From NCBI GenBank assembly GCA_027600665.1, contig JADGJL010000006.1, forward strand, positions 141,802 through 205,801: a stretch of 64,000 bases of DNA, in the 5' to 3' direction. The first letter of the stretch is position 1. The number at the start of each line of letters is the position of its first letter. Under the pieces are notes generated by a model. The model was given only the letters and a program-made list of their open reading frames with translations. It was not told where the DNA came from and did not search any database. Below, in pieces: positions 8,031 through 18,900 of this stretch. The DNA is from Irineochytrium annulatum. Taxonomy: Eukaryota; Chytridiomycota; Chytridiomycetes; Chytridiales; Chytridiaceae. The position numbers and the translations under genes were made by a program.

Positions 8031-10075
8031 GTTCGGTTCAAAGATCCAAGCCAACGATGAATTGGCGCACAATAAGCATATATGGGGGCGGTTTAACCGC
8101 TCTCATCGTGCTTTTTTTTGTAAGTCTAATTTATGGAGAGGCATCCATTCCTTTGCATGTCGTTTGGGACTCGCTCACAGGCAGACAGGATTCATTAGAG
8201 CATAATATGGTCTGGGATTTGCGGATGCCACGTACGGTGATTGGTATTCTTGCAGGCGGTGCACTGGCTGTAGCAGGCGCGTTGCTTCAGACGATTACAC
8301 GTAATCCACTGGCTGCTTCGGATACGCTGGGCATTAATGCAGGAGCGTACTTTGTGGTGGTGCTGGGAGCTATCGCTTTTCCGAGTTTGTTAAGTCAGTC
8401 TCCTTTTCTTTTCGCAGCTTTTGGTGGTTTACTGGCCGCTTTTGCAGCTTATTTCATGGGCGGCGGACGAACATCAAGTCCGGTTCGACTGGCATTGTCA
8501 GGTATGATTGTATCGATGGTGCTTGGTTCATTTACAAGTGCATTACATATATTTTTCTCCATGGAGACACAAGGGTTATTTCTTTGGGGCTCCGGAACAC
8601 TTGTCCAGAATGACTGGAGTGGTGTGTCTTATGCGTGGCCTTGGGTGATTGGCATAACCCTTCTAGCGTTAATCATGTCCAGACAGTGGGATATGCTGGA
8701 GCTGGATGAATCAACGGCTTCTTCTTTGGGACAAAAGGTTGGATTGGCTCGTACGGGTGGTTTAATTCTCGCCGTATTGCTGGCTGCAGTTATTGTCAGT
8801 GTGATTGGACCGATTGGCTTCGTGGGATTGGTTGCACCCCATCTGGTACGATTGAGTGGGGTACGTTCCAACCGATTACTGTTACCCGGTGTGTTTATAT
8901 GGGGAGCAGCGCTTCTGGTTGGGGCAGACGTCCTTGCCAAGATGGTGCATAACTCCAGTATGGAATTGCCAACAGGTGCTGTTATGGCGATCATTGGTGC
9001 ACCGTGGCTCATCTGGCTTGTGCTCAAACGAATGAAGGCTGCGAATGGATCAGGCATGTCCACTTCCATGAGCACGGGAGCAACTTCACGTCGCTTTGCA
9101 TTCGGCCCCGTGGCCGTCTTATTTTCAGTCATTACTGTCGGACTTATCTTACTCAGTACAATGTTTGGCGGGATGCGGATTCCACTGGCTGATCTGTTGC
9201 CGAGTCTGTTCCAGTCGGATGGACTGTTCTCCGCCTTGGTTCAGCTTCGGATTCCACGTACCCTTGTTGCCGCAGGTGCGGGTGCAGCACTGGCCATTAG
9301 CGGTGTGCTGATTCAAATGGCGGTTCGGAACCCGCTGGCGGATGCTTCAATTGTGGGTGTTTCCTCTGGTGCAGGTCTCGGAGCAATGATGGTTATTATT
9401 TTATGGCCGGGTCTTCCAAGTTACTTGCTGCCGATTGCAGCAATCATCGGTGCAGCCATTGCCGCAGTGGTTGTGTTCTCACTTGCCTGGAAGAAAGGGC
9501 TAAACCCATCTGCGGTGGTGTTGCTGGGGATTGCGATGTCTGCCATTGCTGGAGCAGGTATTCAAATCCTGATTGTACGAGGTGCGGTATACGGTAGCAG
9601 TGGATATATCTGGCTGACAGGCAGTACCTACGCTCGTACCTGGGATCAGGTAAAGGTTATCGGATTATTTTTGGTGATTCTGGTACCGGTGGCTTGGTGG
9701 CTGGCACGCAGATTCGAACTGCTGGTATTTGACGATAATAGTGCATCCGGACTTGGTCTGGGTGTACGTCGTACACGATTATTGGCCATGGCAGTTGGTG
9801 TTTTACTTGCAGCAGGGGCTGTTGCTTGTGTAGGAACCGTCGGTTTCATCGGTTTGATTGCACCCCATATGGTTCGGTTACTGACAGGAAATAAGTTAAG
9901 ACGATCCATGTTCCTATCCGCATTAGCGGGTGCAGTCATGTTGGTGCTCGCCGATACTATCGGCAGAACCGTCATGGCACCGACAGAGATTCCATCAGGC
10001 ATACTCATTGCGATCATTGGAACACCGTACTTCCTGTATCTCATGTATCGTTCTAACTGGCGAAAGTCTGTATAA
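8027..10075 (+). CDS. Fused double FecCD permease (FhuB-type) for ferric siderophore
   Basis: A 682-residue integral membrane protein made of two consecutive FecCD (BtuC-fold) permeases. Half 1 (~1-335) and half 2 (~350-682) each carry the family marks. 'LRMPRTVIGILAGGALAVAG' in half 1 matches 'LRIPRTLVAAGAGAALAISG' in half 2, and each half has NPLA, GxxGFVGL/GFIGL followed by APH-x-VRL, and a final 'GTPYFLYL'/'GAPWLIWL' segment. Most Gram-positive systems use two separate permeases; fusion is known from E. coli FhuB. No ATPase lies nearby, so an ATPase encoded elsewhere (for example 61016-61783) must energise it. The 4-nt overlap with the preceding binding-protein gene identifies its partner. 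Confidence 0.92.
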   Translation: MSSVQRSKPTMNWRTISIYGGGLTALIVLFFVSLIYGEASIPLHVVWDSLTGRQDSLEHNMVWDLRMPRTVIGILAGGALAVAGALLQTITRNPLAASDTLGINAGAYFVVVLGAIAFPSLLSQSPFLFAAFGGLLAAFAAYFMGGGRTSSPVRLALSGMIVSMVLGSFTSALHIFFSMETQGLFLWGSGTLVQNDWSGVSYAWPWVIGITLLALIMSRQWDMLELDESTASSLGQKVGLARTGGLILAVLLAAVIVSVIGPIGFVGLVAPHLVRLSGVRSNRLLLPGVFIWGAALLVGADVLAKMVHNSSMELPTGAVMAIIGAPWLIWLVLKRMKAANGSGMSTSMSTGATSRRFAFGPVAVLFSVITVGLILLSTMFGGMRIPLADLLPSLFQSDGLFSALVQLRIPRTLVAAGAGAALAISGVLIQMAVRNPLADASIVGVSSGAGLGAMMVIILWPGLPSYLLPIAAIIGAAIAAVVVFSLAWKKGLNPSAVVLLGIAMSAIAGAGIQILIVRGAVYGSSGYIWLTGSTYARTWDQVKVIGLFLVILVPVAWWLARRFELLVFDDNSASGLGLGVRRTRLLAMAVGVLLAAGAVACVGTVGFIGLIAPHMVRLLTGNKLRRSMFLSALAGAVMLVLADTIGRTVMAPTEIPSGILIAIIGTPYFLYLMYRSNWRKSV

Positions 10076-10085
10076 ATGATTGAAA

Positions 10086-10116
10086 CCAAAAGCCTGCTCC
10101 CCGAGCAGGCTTTTGG
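10086..10116 (+). terminator. Terminator, perfect 14-bp stem
   Basis: CCAAAAGCCTGCTC pairs perfectly with GAGCAGGCTTTTGG around a 3-nt loop, 11 nt after the permease stop. Confidence 0.75.
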
Positions 10117-10260
10117 CTATCCCTTGGCAACATTTAGCTGCCAGCTTAGAATCCCGTTGAACTGATAACTTATTTTCATCAATAATGGTTTGTCGGACCC
10201 TGGAAGGCACACACAAGTAGCATCCATCCAATGAATGTCTGGTCCCGCACCAAATGACAA

Positions 10261-10339
10261 AATCCCCTCAGGTCTTCAAGAAGTTGAGATCACGTTATCA
10301 AACGTGAAGCTCATACTCTCTGTAGACCATGAGGGGATT
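10261..10339 (-). terminator. Long two-tier hairpin downstream of the aminotransferase gene
   Basis: AATCCCCTCAGGTCT (10261-10275) pairs with AGACCATGAGGGGATT (10324-10339) with one bulged base. Inside it, TCACGTT/AACGTGA (10290-10307) forms a second perfect stem. On the minus strand the outer stem ends GGGGATTTTGTCATTT, which suits termination of the gene at 10371-11543. The long stem and inner stem are more than a simple terminator needs. Confidence 0.5.
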
Positions 10340-10370
10340 GATGGTTGAGCACATGTTAACGATGTTCCTG

Positions 10371-11543
10371 TTAGCTAGATTTCAAAATCCCGCTGTGATT
10401 GACGGATTCCACAGCTTGCTGCAGTACTTCAACCTCCTGAACAAGCGCGAATCGAACGTAACCTTCGCCTGAAGGACCAAAGGCACTGCCTGGGGTTGCA
10501 ATGACACCCGCATGTGTGACCAGATCCATGGCAAATTGCTCTGAGCTGTCGTAGTGAGCCGGAATGCGACTCCAGACAAACATGGTTGCTTCCGGTTTGG
10601 CAATAGGCCAACCGAGTTGGCTGAAGCCTTCACAGAGGATGTCTCGGCGCTGTTCGTATATCGCTCTGACCCGTTCAACCTCGGATTGATCGCCGGTAAT
10701 GGCAGCAATTGCTGCTTTTTGGATCGGCAGAAACATCCCGTAATCCATATTGGATTTTAGCTTTTTCAACATGGAAACCATGGTTGTATTGCCCACACAG
10801 AAGCCGATTCGAGCTCCGGCCAGGCCATAGGTCTTGGATAAGGAATTGAATTCCACACCAACGTCCATGGCGCCAGGGAACGCGAGGAAGCTTCCGCAAG
10901 ACTTTCCATCAAATACGAGTTCACTGTAAGCATTATCGTGAAGCACGATAATATCATACTTTTTGGCGAAGGCAATCAGGTCCAGATAGAACTGATCCGG
11001 TGCCATTGCGGTTGTTGGATTGTTAGGATAGGAGACCAGCATGAATTTCGCACGATGGGCGATATCTTCCGGTATATCCTGAAGTTGAATAACATACCCG
11101 TTTTCTTCTTTTTGCGACATATAATACAGTTCAGCACCTGCCAGTAGCGGTCCATCCGCGAAGACGGGATAGCAGGGGTCAGGAACCAGCACCAGATCAC
11201 CTTCATCTACAATGGAGAGGGATATATGTGCCAGCCCTTCCTGTGAACCGAGCAAGGAACAGATCTGTGATGCCGGGTCCAGCTCGACCTGATAGCGCTG
11301 CTTGTACCAATCGCTAGCAGCTTGCAGCAACTCACTCTGATCATTCACTGCATATATATAATTAGCCGGATCAGCTGCGGCCTCGCATAGTGCAGTTATA
11401 ATATGCTGCGCAGGTGGGATATTTGGCGTGCCCACACTGAGATCAATAACCGGCTGTCCGTTCTCCAGTCTGCGGCGTTTGATCTCCAGTAGCCGTGTGA
11501 AAATTCCTTCGTTGAAATGATCCATTCGTCTGGCAAAGTTCAT
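10371..11543 (-). CDS. PLP-dependent class I/II aminotransferase (LL-DAP aminotransferase-like)
   Basis: A 390-residue cytosolic fold-type I aminotransferase. Visible motifs are the substrate-loop 'IDLSVGTPNIPP', the 'LVSYPNNPTTAMAP' strand (N-P-T cofactor asparagine), 'VLHDNAYSELVFDG' (Asp/Tyr of the PLP pocket), the Schiff-base lysine in 'SLSKTYGLAGARIG' and the C-terminal arginine in 'YVRFALV'. It resembles the DapL/YugH-type group that handles amino acids such as LL-diaminopimelate, alanine or aspartate; the exact substrate is not certain. The start is ATG 11543, with GGAGG 12 nt upstream. It stands alone, with a minus-strand hairpin after it. Confidence 0.85.
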   Translation of the reverse strand: MNFARRMDHFNEGIFTRLLEIKRRRLENGQPVIDLSVGTPNIPPAQHIITALCEAAADPANYIYAVNDQSELLQAASDWYKQRYQVELDPASQICSLLGSQEGLAHISLSIVDEGDLVLVPDPCYPVFADGPLLAGAELYYMSQKEENGYVIQLQDIPEDIAHRAKFMLVSYPNNPTTAMAPDQFYLDLIAFAKKYDIIVLHDNAYSELVFDGKSCGSFLAFPGAMDVGVEFNSLSKTYGLAGARIGFCVGNTTMVSMLKKLKSNMDYGMFLPIQKAAIAAITGDQSEVERVRAIYEQRRDILCEGFSQLGWPIAKPEATMFVWSRIPAHYDSSEQFAMDLVTHAGVIATPGSAFGPSGEGYVRFALVQEVEVLQQAVESVNHSGILKSS

Positions 11544-11637
11544 GATGATGATTCAGCCTCCAATCCTCTTCGTACACATATTCATTAATAATAAATGGAC
11601 AGCGACGAAAAGAGAAGAGCAGGGGAACGCCTGTGGA

Positions 11638-13713
11638 TCATGACTTCACTTTAAACTGGCTCAATTCCTCTTGCAGTTTGCCAGATAGCTGGTTCAACTG
11701 TTTCGACAGATCAGCTACCTGTTCAATACTATCCAGCTGCTCCTGCGTGCTGGCGCTTACTTCTTCCGTCGATGCCGAGTTCTCTTCTGTGGTGGAAGAA
11801 ATAATCTCCAGTGCCTGGAATATCTCATCTTTGTGTTTGTGTACATTAGAGGTGTTGTTGGTAATCTGCATCATACGCTGCTGTAGATCTTTCAGGTCTT
11901 GGTTAATGCTGAAGAATACATGCTTGGTATCCTCGACGGATTTGGCATTTTCCTCCGCAATCTTCATACCGCGCATGGTATGTTCAACCGACAGGGTTGT
12001 TTTCTCTTCAATCATATTCACTTTTTTGTTAATTTCCTCTGTTGCCTGAGCGGTCTGTTCTGCAAGTTTGCGAACCTCTTCGGCAACAACGGCGAATCCT
12101 CTTCCATGTTCGCCAGCACGTGCGGCTTCAATGGAGGCATTCAAGGCGAGTAGGTTCGTCTGAGAGGCAATCTGTTTAACCGTATCTACAAAACTGGATA
12201 TTTCATTCCGGCTCAGATCAATCTCCTGAATAATAGAGGATACCGCTTGGGTGGACTGATGATTTTCCTCCGACCATTTCGATAATTGCTCCACGACCGC
12301 AAGTCCTTGGCTGCTTTGATCGGCAGATGTCTGTACGACCGTCCCCATAGCCTGTGTATCGGTGGCAATTTCATCGATTTGGCTGGATAACGAGCCTGTT
12401 TTGCGTAAGATATTTTCCGTTTCAATGGACTGATAATTCGTGGCATTGGCAATCTCGTTAATCGCTGTCGATGTGTCATTCATGGTCACAGCCGTTCGTG
12501 AGGAGATGGCTTGCAGATCATTCGACGACTGGTTCAGAATTTGCGCTGAGCTGCCGACCATTTGCAGCATACCTTGAATTTTTTGTACCATGGAATTCAA
12601 ACCTGTGGCGATCTGTCCAATTTCATTATTGGATTTGATATCCAGTATGACGGTGAGGTCACCTTGTTCAATCTGTTTGATCTTGGCCAGCAGTTGTGGT
12701 ATGGAGCGTAACAGACGGCGAAGGGTAATATAACAGATAATCACAAGCAGAAGAGTGGCTGCAGCAAAACCGCCAAGCGTAATCCACGTGAACGTTTTTA
12801 ATTCACCCAGTACTTCTTTCTCTGTTATCGTCAGACCAACGGACCATCCCGTATCCTTGCTGGTAGCGTAGCCGATATAGCGACGCTCCCCATTGTCATT
12901 CATAAGCTGTATGCCGTGTTCACCGGCAAGCATTTTCTTGCCGATCTCCCCCATGTCCCCCGTACTGTCCAGGATGTTCTCCTTCAGCACCTTCTCTTGA
13001 TCAGGATGGTACAGAATTTCCCCGCTCTTGGACAGCAGCATGGAATAGCCCGTGCTACCAAGTGAATAACTCTCCATGATGGCTGGAATATCCTTAAACG
13101 CAATATCCGCTGCAGCGAAGCCGATCATGTTATTGTTGTCGTCTTTGATGGGATAAAAGATTCCCATAAGTACGTCGCCTGCTGCAACGTCAATGTACGG
13201 ATCGGAGAAATAAAGCCCGTCTGCACCGGTAACAGGCTTGTAGTATGGACGTGACTGGATATCAAAGTCCGGTGCAGAGACGACACCATCATTTTGAATC
13301 CAAAAACCTTTTCCATCCAGACCCGCGACCCAAGCATCGGCAAATGAAGGCTCTGCCTTAACAATTTCAGCCAGTGTCGCCTGTGTTTCAGCAGCGTAGG
13401 TTGAACTTGCCGCATCTGCTGCAGATGCGGTTGTTTCTATGTATTGCTTAAATAATGTGTTGGTGGACATTTGTTTGACCAGCGCGCCCTTTTCTTTGAA
13501 TAGCGCATCAAATTCACTAACAATAGCCTGTGTCTTGGTCTGGAGCATGGATTCCTGCTGCTTTACCAGAATGTTTCGTGTGCTTGCGAACATAAAAGTT
13601 CCCAGCACGGAAAAGACGACTACGATGATGACGAGCAGCACAATGGACAACGTATTTGCCATACTGGATGTCCGTGCTCCCTTTTTACCCCACTTATTCA
13701 ACATGTTCGACAT
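11638..13713 (-). CDS. Methyl-accepting chemotaxis protein with Cache sensor
   Basis: A 691-residue transmembrane chemoreceptor. TM1 is at ~20-42, followed by a double-Cache extracellular sensor (~45-290, with '[20 protein letters not shown]' and 'RPYYKPV', typical of dCACHE amino-acid/organic-acid sensors), TM2 at ~300-322, HAMP to ~375 and a cytoplasmic signalling domain. The highly conserved hairpin tip '[20 protein letters not shown]' lies near residue 520. It relays ligand binding to CheA/CheW in motility control. The start is ATG 13713, 7 nt after GGGGAG. A sigma-D-like -10 lies upstream, consistent with motility-gene control. The ligand is unknown. Confidence 0.93.
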   Translation of the reverse strand: MSNMLNKWGKKGARTSSMANTLSIVLLVIIVVVFSVLGTFMFASTRNILVKQQESMLQTKTQAIVSEFDALFKEKGALVKQMSTNTLFKQYIETTASAADAASSTYAAETQATLAEIVKAEPSFADAWVAGLDGKGFWIQNDGVVSAPDFDIQSRPYYKPVTGADGLYFSDPYIDVAAGDVLMGIFYPIKDDNNNMIGFAAADIAFKDIPAIMESYSLGSTGYSMLLSKSGEILYHPDQEKVLKENILDSTGDMGEIGKKMLAGEHGIQLMNDNGERRYIGYATSKDTGWSVGLTITEKEVLGELKTFTWITLGGFAAATLLLVIICYITLRRLLRSIPQLLAKIKQIEQGDLTVILDIKSNNEIGQIATGLNSMVQKIQGMLQMVGSSAQILNQSSNDLQAISSRTAVTMNDTSTAINEIANATNYQSIETENILRKTGSLSSQIDEIATDTQAMGTVVQTSADQSSQGLAVVEQLSKWSEENHQSTQAVSSIIQEIDLSRNEISSFVDTVKQIASQTNLLALNASIEAARAGEHGRGFAVVAEEVRKLAEQTAQATEEINKKVNMIEEKTTLSVEHTMRGMKIAEENAKSVEDTKHVFFSINQDLKDLQQRMMQITNNTSNVHKHKDEIFQALEIISSTTEENSASTEEVSASTQEQLDSIEQVADLSKQLNQLSGKLQEELSQFKVKS

Positions 13714-13762
13714 ATTCCATCTCCCCAGATGAGTAATAAAAAGCTCAAAACGCCTAAGTTAT

Positions 13763-13786
13763 ATGTCGGCATATCCTATAGTTTTA
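13763..13786 (-). promoter_or_regulatory. Possible sigma-D (flagellar) promoter of the chemoreceptor gene
   Basis: On the minus strand GCCGACAT (13770-13763) matches the sigma-D -10 GCCGATAT at 7 of 8 bases, and TAAA lies upstream (13786-13783). The 12-nt spacer is shorter than the usual 14-16, so this is tentative. Confidence 0.4.
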
Positions 13787-13972
13787 TGTAGATTTCTGTC
13801 GATTAATATTGAAAGCAACAGGAAGGAAAGGGACTAGAAGATGAGGAAAATGAAAGGAAGGGTTGAAAAGAGAATAGGAATGAAAAACCGGGTTCAGTAG
13901 TGGTTCATCCAGGTAATGTTGTTTATAATGGAATGAATTGGAACTATAGGGGTGTAAAAAGGGGGATTATCT

Positions 13973-15001
13973 GTGAGTGAAGTATGGCACGCTTCGATAC
14001 AAGGGGCTCCATGGAATGCCGAAAAGATGCACCAGGCGGTGCATCTGTTGCGCCGCAGAGCAACGGTTCATTTCCGTGTCGACGCGGATACATACGAGGA
14101 CCTTGCCGAGCTAGATGCCAAAGTGTTCTTTGCCCGCCCGGATTTAATTCTACACATATCGCATGTGGACCCTAAAGGGGGATATTCATCAGGATTTTTG
14201 GGGCGACTTGCCCAATTAAAGCATGTGTCTGCCTTGCAGCTTGATCTTTCGCAGGCACAGGATTTGACGATTCTGGGTGCGATGGAGCAACTGCAGTTTC
14301 TAAGGTTGAATTCACCTGCAAAGGCAACCCGGCTCAATTTTATTGAACACTACAACCAACTAACCTTTCTTGAACTCCGCGGCAAATTCAAAGATTTTGC
14401 TTCCATTGCAACATGCCTAAGTCTCAACACCATCATTCTGAACTGCTCTATTGAATCACTCGATGTGTTGGCTGAACTGCCCATGCTTCAATATCTGTCC
14501 CTGGATCATGGCGAGTTAAAAGGTGGACTGGATGTATTGACAGAGTCAACTATCTCGATGTTGAAGCTAAGCTCTGTTCGCAAGCTGACGAGTGTTCAGG
14601 GACTCGAACAGATGCATGGGCTGGAGTATCTGCATCTGTCCTTGCCCAAGCTGGAGCAATTATGCGACTTTTCCCAGATGCCCTGCCTCAGACAGCTCGA
14701 ACTGGACTATATGAAATCGTTGCGGGATACCGAACATCTATGGACAGCCGGCACTTTGGAATCTATTGAACTAAAGGAGATAAATACGGCGCTCAAGGCG
14801 AATTCTTTTGCTGGACTGACCGAGCTGGAGCACTTGCGCCAAATCGATTTTCGTTATATTGGTGTGAACAAAGGACGGATTGCCGCTATGCGCGATCACC
14901 TGGCCAAGGCAGGAAAGTCGAATTTGTTATATGAAAATATTCCTGAGCATGAACGCATGAATTCCATAGGCATTGCACACTTGTCGCATGTATTAATGTA
15001 G
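13973..15001 (+). CDS. Leucine-rich-repeat protein of unknown function
   Basis: A 342-residue protein with no signal peptide or membrane segment, so probably cytoplasmic. From ~80 to ~300 it shows irregular leucine-rich repeats with spacing L-x-x-L-x-L, for example 'LKHVSALQLDLSQAQDL', 'LQYLSLDHGEL', 'LEYLHLSLPKLEQL' and 'LRQLELDYMKSLRDTEHL'. Such repeats form a curved protein-binding surface. The N-terminal ~75 residues show no repeats. The start is GTG 13973, with GGGGG ~7 nt upstream; the next in-frame ATG (13984) is not in this frame. It stands alone between divergent and convergent neighbours. No partner or process can be inferred. Confidence 0.75.
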   Translation: MSEVWHASIQGAPWNAEKMHQAVHLLRRRATVHFRVDADTYEDLAELDAKVFFARPDLILHISHVDPKGGYSSGFLGRLAQLKHVSALQLDLSQAQDLTILGAMEQLQFLRLNSPAKATRLNFIEHYNQLTFLELRGKFKDFASIATCLSLNTIILNCSIESLDVLAELPMLQYLSLDHGELKGGLDVLTESTISMLKLSSVRKLTSVQGLEQMHGLEYLHLSLPKLEQLCDFSQMPCLRQLELDYMKSLRDTEHLWTAGTLESIELKEINTALKANSFAGLTELEHLRQIDFRYIGVNKGRIAAMRDHLAKAGKSNLLYENIPEHERMNSIGIAHLSHVLM

Positions 15002-15036
15002 ACGGTCTTCAGTCCAGCGTATGCATACATAGCGAA

Positions 15037-15064
15037 CCCGCACTGAACGAACCGGTTGTGCGGG
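15037..15064. terminator. Hairpin between convergent genes
   Basis: CCCGCAC (15037-15043) pairs with GTGCGGG (15058-15064). No strong T-run is seen on either side, so termination is likely but not certain. Confidence 0.4.
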
Positions 15065-15080
15065 GAGATGTCATCGCTAT

Positions 15081-15800
15081 CTAAGTGTTCGTATCCGTTA
15101 ATGCGGGTATGTTGATCTCTTTCACACAGGCCGCCTTGGACAAGCTGATAATACATCGAACGACGGCGACCATATCCTGTAGGGGAATACGGGTCCCGTC
15201 ATACTCGGCGAGTGCACGTTCCATTCCGTCTTCATAAGGAATCTCTGCCGCCAGTTCTCCCGGATTGATACATGTCACCGCGATGCGGTCCTCTCTCGTA
15301 TGCTCTCTTAGAGCTTCCGTAACACCCCGTATGGCAAATTTAGAGGCGACAAATGAAACCTGGCTGTTGCCTGCATTGCTCAAACCGGCTGTTGAACCGA
15401 TCAGGATGATCTTGCCTGCCTCTGACTGGCGAAGATGAGGCAGTAAAGCCTGTATACATACAATCGTTGAGGTCACATTCACATGAATAAGTTGACTGAT
15501 ATCTGCGGGTTCATCCCGATCAAACGTATAGTGCTCTTCAAATCCTTCCTTCTCCCAGATCCCCACGTTATAAATAAGCACATCCAACGTCTCGCCTTGA
15601 AGCTGGTTGGCAATATGCTCCGCGGCCTGAAGTTCGGAAAGATCGGCCTGAATCCATATTCGCTGGACGCCATCCTCCACGTTCAGACTTTCCGGCTTGC
15701 TGCGGGAAACCACCCAGACTTTATCACCGGACTGTGGCACACCTCTAACGAATGCGTCACCCAATCCTTTGCTTGCACCAAAGACAATCATATTTTTCAT
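15081..15800 (-). CDS. SDR-family oxidoreductase with Phe in place of the catalytic Tyr
   Basis: A 239-residue Rossmann-fold protein of the classical short-chain dehydrogenase/reductase type. The nucleotide motif is GASKGLG at 8-14, followed by 'ADLSELQAAE' and the strand motif 'LIYNVG' in place of NNAG. The active-site serine is in 'IILIGSTAGLS'. The YxxxK motif reads F-V-A-S-K (codon TTT), so the catalytic tyrosine is replaced by phenylalanine while the lysine is kept. Classical reductase activity would be severely reduced, so it may bind NAD(P) for another purpose or be drifting. The start is ATG 15800 after GGAGGG. Transcribed alone; substrate unknown. Confidence 0.85.
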   Translation of the reverse strand: MKNMIVFGASKGLGDAFVRGVPQSGDKVWVVSRSKPESLNVEDGVQRIWIQADLSELQAAEHIANQLQGETLDVLIYNVGIWEKEGFEEHYTFDRDEPADISQLIHVNVTSTIVCIQALLPHLRQSEAGKIILIGSTAGLSNAGNSQVSFVASKFAIRGVTEALREHTREDRIAVTCINPGELAAEIPYEDGMERALAEYDGTRIPLQDMVAVVRCIISLSKAACVKEINIPALTDTNT

Positions 15801-15913
15801 ACGGAACCCTCCATGTTGAATAGCATTTAGTGAATATACATTAATCTATATCTTACTATAGAGGTGATGTATGGAACATGAAGTTTGAATGAGGTATGCT
15901 TCATCCTTGGCAT

Positions 15914-15956
15914 AGAAAAACCACCCCTGTCCCGCAAGAACGGGAGAGAGGTGGTT
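15914..15956 (-). terminator. Terminator of the GH81 gene
   Basis: AACCACC (15919-15925) pairs with GGTGGTT (15950-15956), with an inner CCCG/CGGG stem. On the minus strand it runs into TTTTTCTATG. It lies 19 nt after the GH81 stop. Confidence 0.8.
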
Positions 15957-15974
15957 GGACAGATCGTGATGACA

Positions 15975-18900
15975 TTAATGGTAAAGTTTTAACTCGGCAA
16001 TGGACCACCACCACTCGGGAGTGTCCGCGGTCAAAACCATTTTGATGTATCGCGCCGTTTGTTTGGAGAACGTATGTGAAATGACGGGTTCTGTTCCCAG
16101 GACTTCCGTAACTCCATTCCAGTGCTCGCCATCATCAGAAGTGAATAACTGGAAACTGCGAGCATAATCGTTACTGCTGCTGCCCGAATCCATGGTCAAG
16201 CGGCTGAAGCTCTGCTTGCTTCCCAGATCAATCTGGACCCATTGATCGGCATGTTGACCAGATGAAGAGGTCCAGCGTGAATTCAGATCGTCGTCTAGCA
16301 TCGCCACAACATCTCCAGAGGTGGAGGCAGTCGCTGTCCATGATGTTCGATCCAGTTCAGCAGGTAGCAGATCATCCTGTTCCCCGGATATCCAGGGTGT
16401 CTGATCAGCGGTATAGACCTCTAATTCAGCTACGGACCACCAATGAGAATCAGTACCCGTCTGTACGACCTTAATATAACGTGCTTCATGTGATGCAAAG
16501 GGGATAGAAAGCAGCGGATATGATCCTTCACCCGAAGCCAGGGCTTCCCCCCATTGCTCTCCATCCAGGGAAGTAAATACTTCATAACCGCGAGCAAAGT
16601 CTTCCCGGCTGTGCGCGCTGTCCAGCACAATCCGATTCACTGGCTGCGAGGCCCCCAGATCAATCTGAATCCATTCGCCGCCTGTTTGAGTCTGACCGGA
16701 GGTCCAGCGTGTTTGGTCCGAGCCGTCGAGTATAGCCGCTGCATCGTCTCCGGAGGAAGTGGTCACGGACCAGCCGTCTGGCAGCAATCGCTTTTGTTTG
16801 CCCGTTCCATTATGATGAATAAACAACTCGGAGATAGACCACCATTGATCGGAATTCCCGATCTGTACCACCTTCACATAACGTGCCTGCTGTTCAGGGA
16901 AGGTGATGGACATGCGTCCAGGCGTGCCTTCGCCGCCTGCAATGGACGTGCCCCAGTGTTCGCCGTCATCCGAGACATAGATCCGATACTGTCTCGGATA
17001 GTCGTCTTTCGCATGACCCGGGTCCAATTCTATGGCATCGAAAGAACTCTTTTGGCCAAGATCAATGGTAATCCATTGTCCTTCGATTTGTTTCCTCCCA
17101 TTGGTCCATAGGGTATTTGAACTTCCGTCCAGCATATTGGCCGTCACATCTGCTCCTTGAGTAGAGGAGGCGGTTACGATCCATGAAGAGCGATCTGGAA
17201 GCGATACAGGCTGTGGGAGGTCCGGTGTTGCGTCAAGTTTACCAAATCGGGCAAGCTTGAGTTCAGAGATAGACCACCAGCTGTCCGCAGAGGAAGTCAA
17301 TACAATCTTGACATAACGGGCGGTTTGCATGCCCAATTCCACGGACAGACTTGGAGATGTTCCAGCGCCCTCTGCGATAGGCTGGGCCCAGTTCTCGTTA
17401 TCTTTGGATACGTAGATTTCGTACCCGTGAGCATAATCACCGCCGTTGTTGCCGGAGTTCATGAATACCGTATCCATAGACTGTTCGCTTCCCAGATCAA
17501 TATGCAGCCAATCGCCGGGCTGCTGGATCTGTCCGGATGACCAGCGTGTTGTCAGATCACCGTCGACCATGCGCTCTACCGGCTCTGAACTGGAGGATGC
17601 CGTAATGGTCCATTGGCTCCGATCGAGATAGACTACACCCTGAGAGGCATCCGGCTGTTTAACAACGGAATGTTCCAGCGGGTTAACCTTTACTTGCGCT
17701 TTGGCATAAACGGTAGCCGAACCCAAAGCGCCATTGGCATTGTAGAAATGCACTGTTTTGACAGTGTCGGACGGATTCCAGATTTGCGCTGTATAGACGC
17801 CGTCTTTTTCGTACACGGTTGCTGCCGGATCATCTGCCCAGATTTCCATCGTGCGTGTTCCTGTAGAAGCCATGCTGTGCATGAACCAGTACGCGTTAAA
17901 GACTTCATTTTGCTGCATCTCGCTCGTATTCCATTTGGCTAGAGCACCTTGCGGGTCTCCAATGGACTGGAACGGCCAGATAATATGTTGCCATGTGCGC
18001 TCCTGCTGACCGCCCAGATCCTTGATGAGACCATTGTAGAGAGCCTTAGTATTCTGCGGATCACGTCCATAATAGGTCATCCATTCCGCTGGCGGCAGCC
18101 AGTGAATACCGTAAATGTGCTCGGCTTCATTCGAGAAGTACGTTCCATACAGGTAGGCACTGCCGTACACATGACCTACCGTAGCATGTTGGTAATCCTC
18201 CAGCCAGTTATCCCCGTCATAATTAAACCAGTATTGCTCGGCAGCCTTTTCTTCAGTTACGAAACCCCAGATTCCGGTGTCGCGGTAGGCTTTGTTGCCT
18301 GTCACCTCACCCCACATATATTGTCCGACCCAACTAAAGAGGGCTTCACCTGCCGCCTCCTGGTTATTCCCGCTGCGATTATCGGCGTAACCACCTGCCC
18401 AGGAGTGACCTGCGTACGCATCAAAATTGCGAAGCCTTGGAAACTGATCATCTGTCCGTGAAGGATTGGCATAGTCCCGAATCAGAAGGTCAACCATGTC
18501 GCCGTAATCTTGCAAAAATGCTTGGTCATATGTGGCCAGTACAGCCGATGCAAAAACGTAATAGCCGTAGGTAAAATGATGATCTGTCAATCCGGTATTA
18601 ACACCAAATCCACTACCGTAAGGGAAAATGGTTCCCCACTCATCCGAATAATAAAAATAATACGAGTGCAAAGGTTCATCCGGCGAATAAGTATACCAAT
18701 CTGTCAAAATGTTTCGAAGCAGGGACAGATAGTGGTCTCGCCTTACCGTATCTCCGATCTGGTCGCTGATGAGTACACCCAGCGCAAGCGGATGAAGCTT
18801 TTTCCCTTGCCAGTAAGGATCCTCGCTCATCAGATTGCCTGCCGTATCCGCGTCAAGCTGATCCAGATAGCTGATTAATTGTGCACGCGAGTAGGTCGGA

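Noticed and set aside
7041..8072. 343-residue open frame antisense to the binding-protein gene
   Set aside because: The plus strand shows a clear lipoprotein with Fur box, ribosome site and coupled permease. The antisense frame resembles nothing and is Cys/Ile rich.
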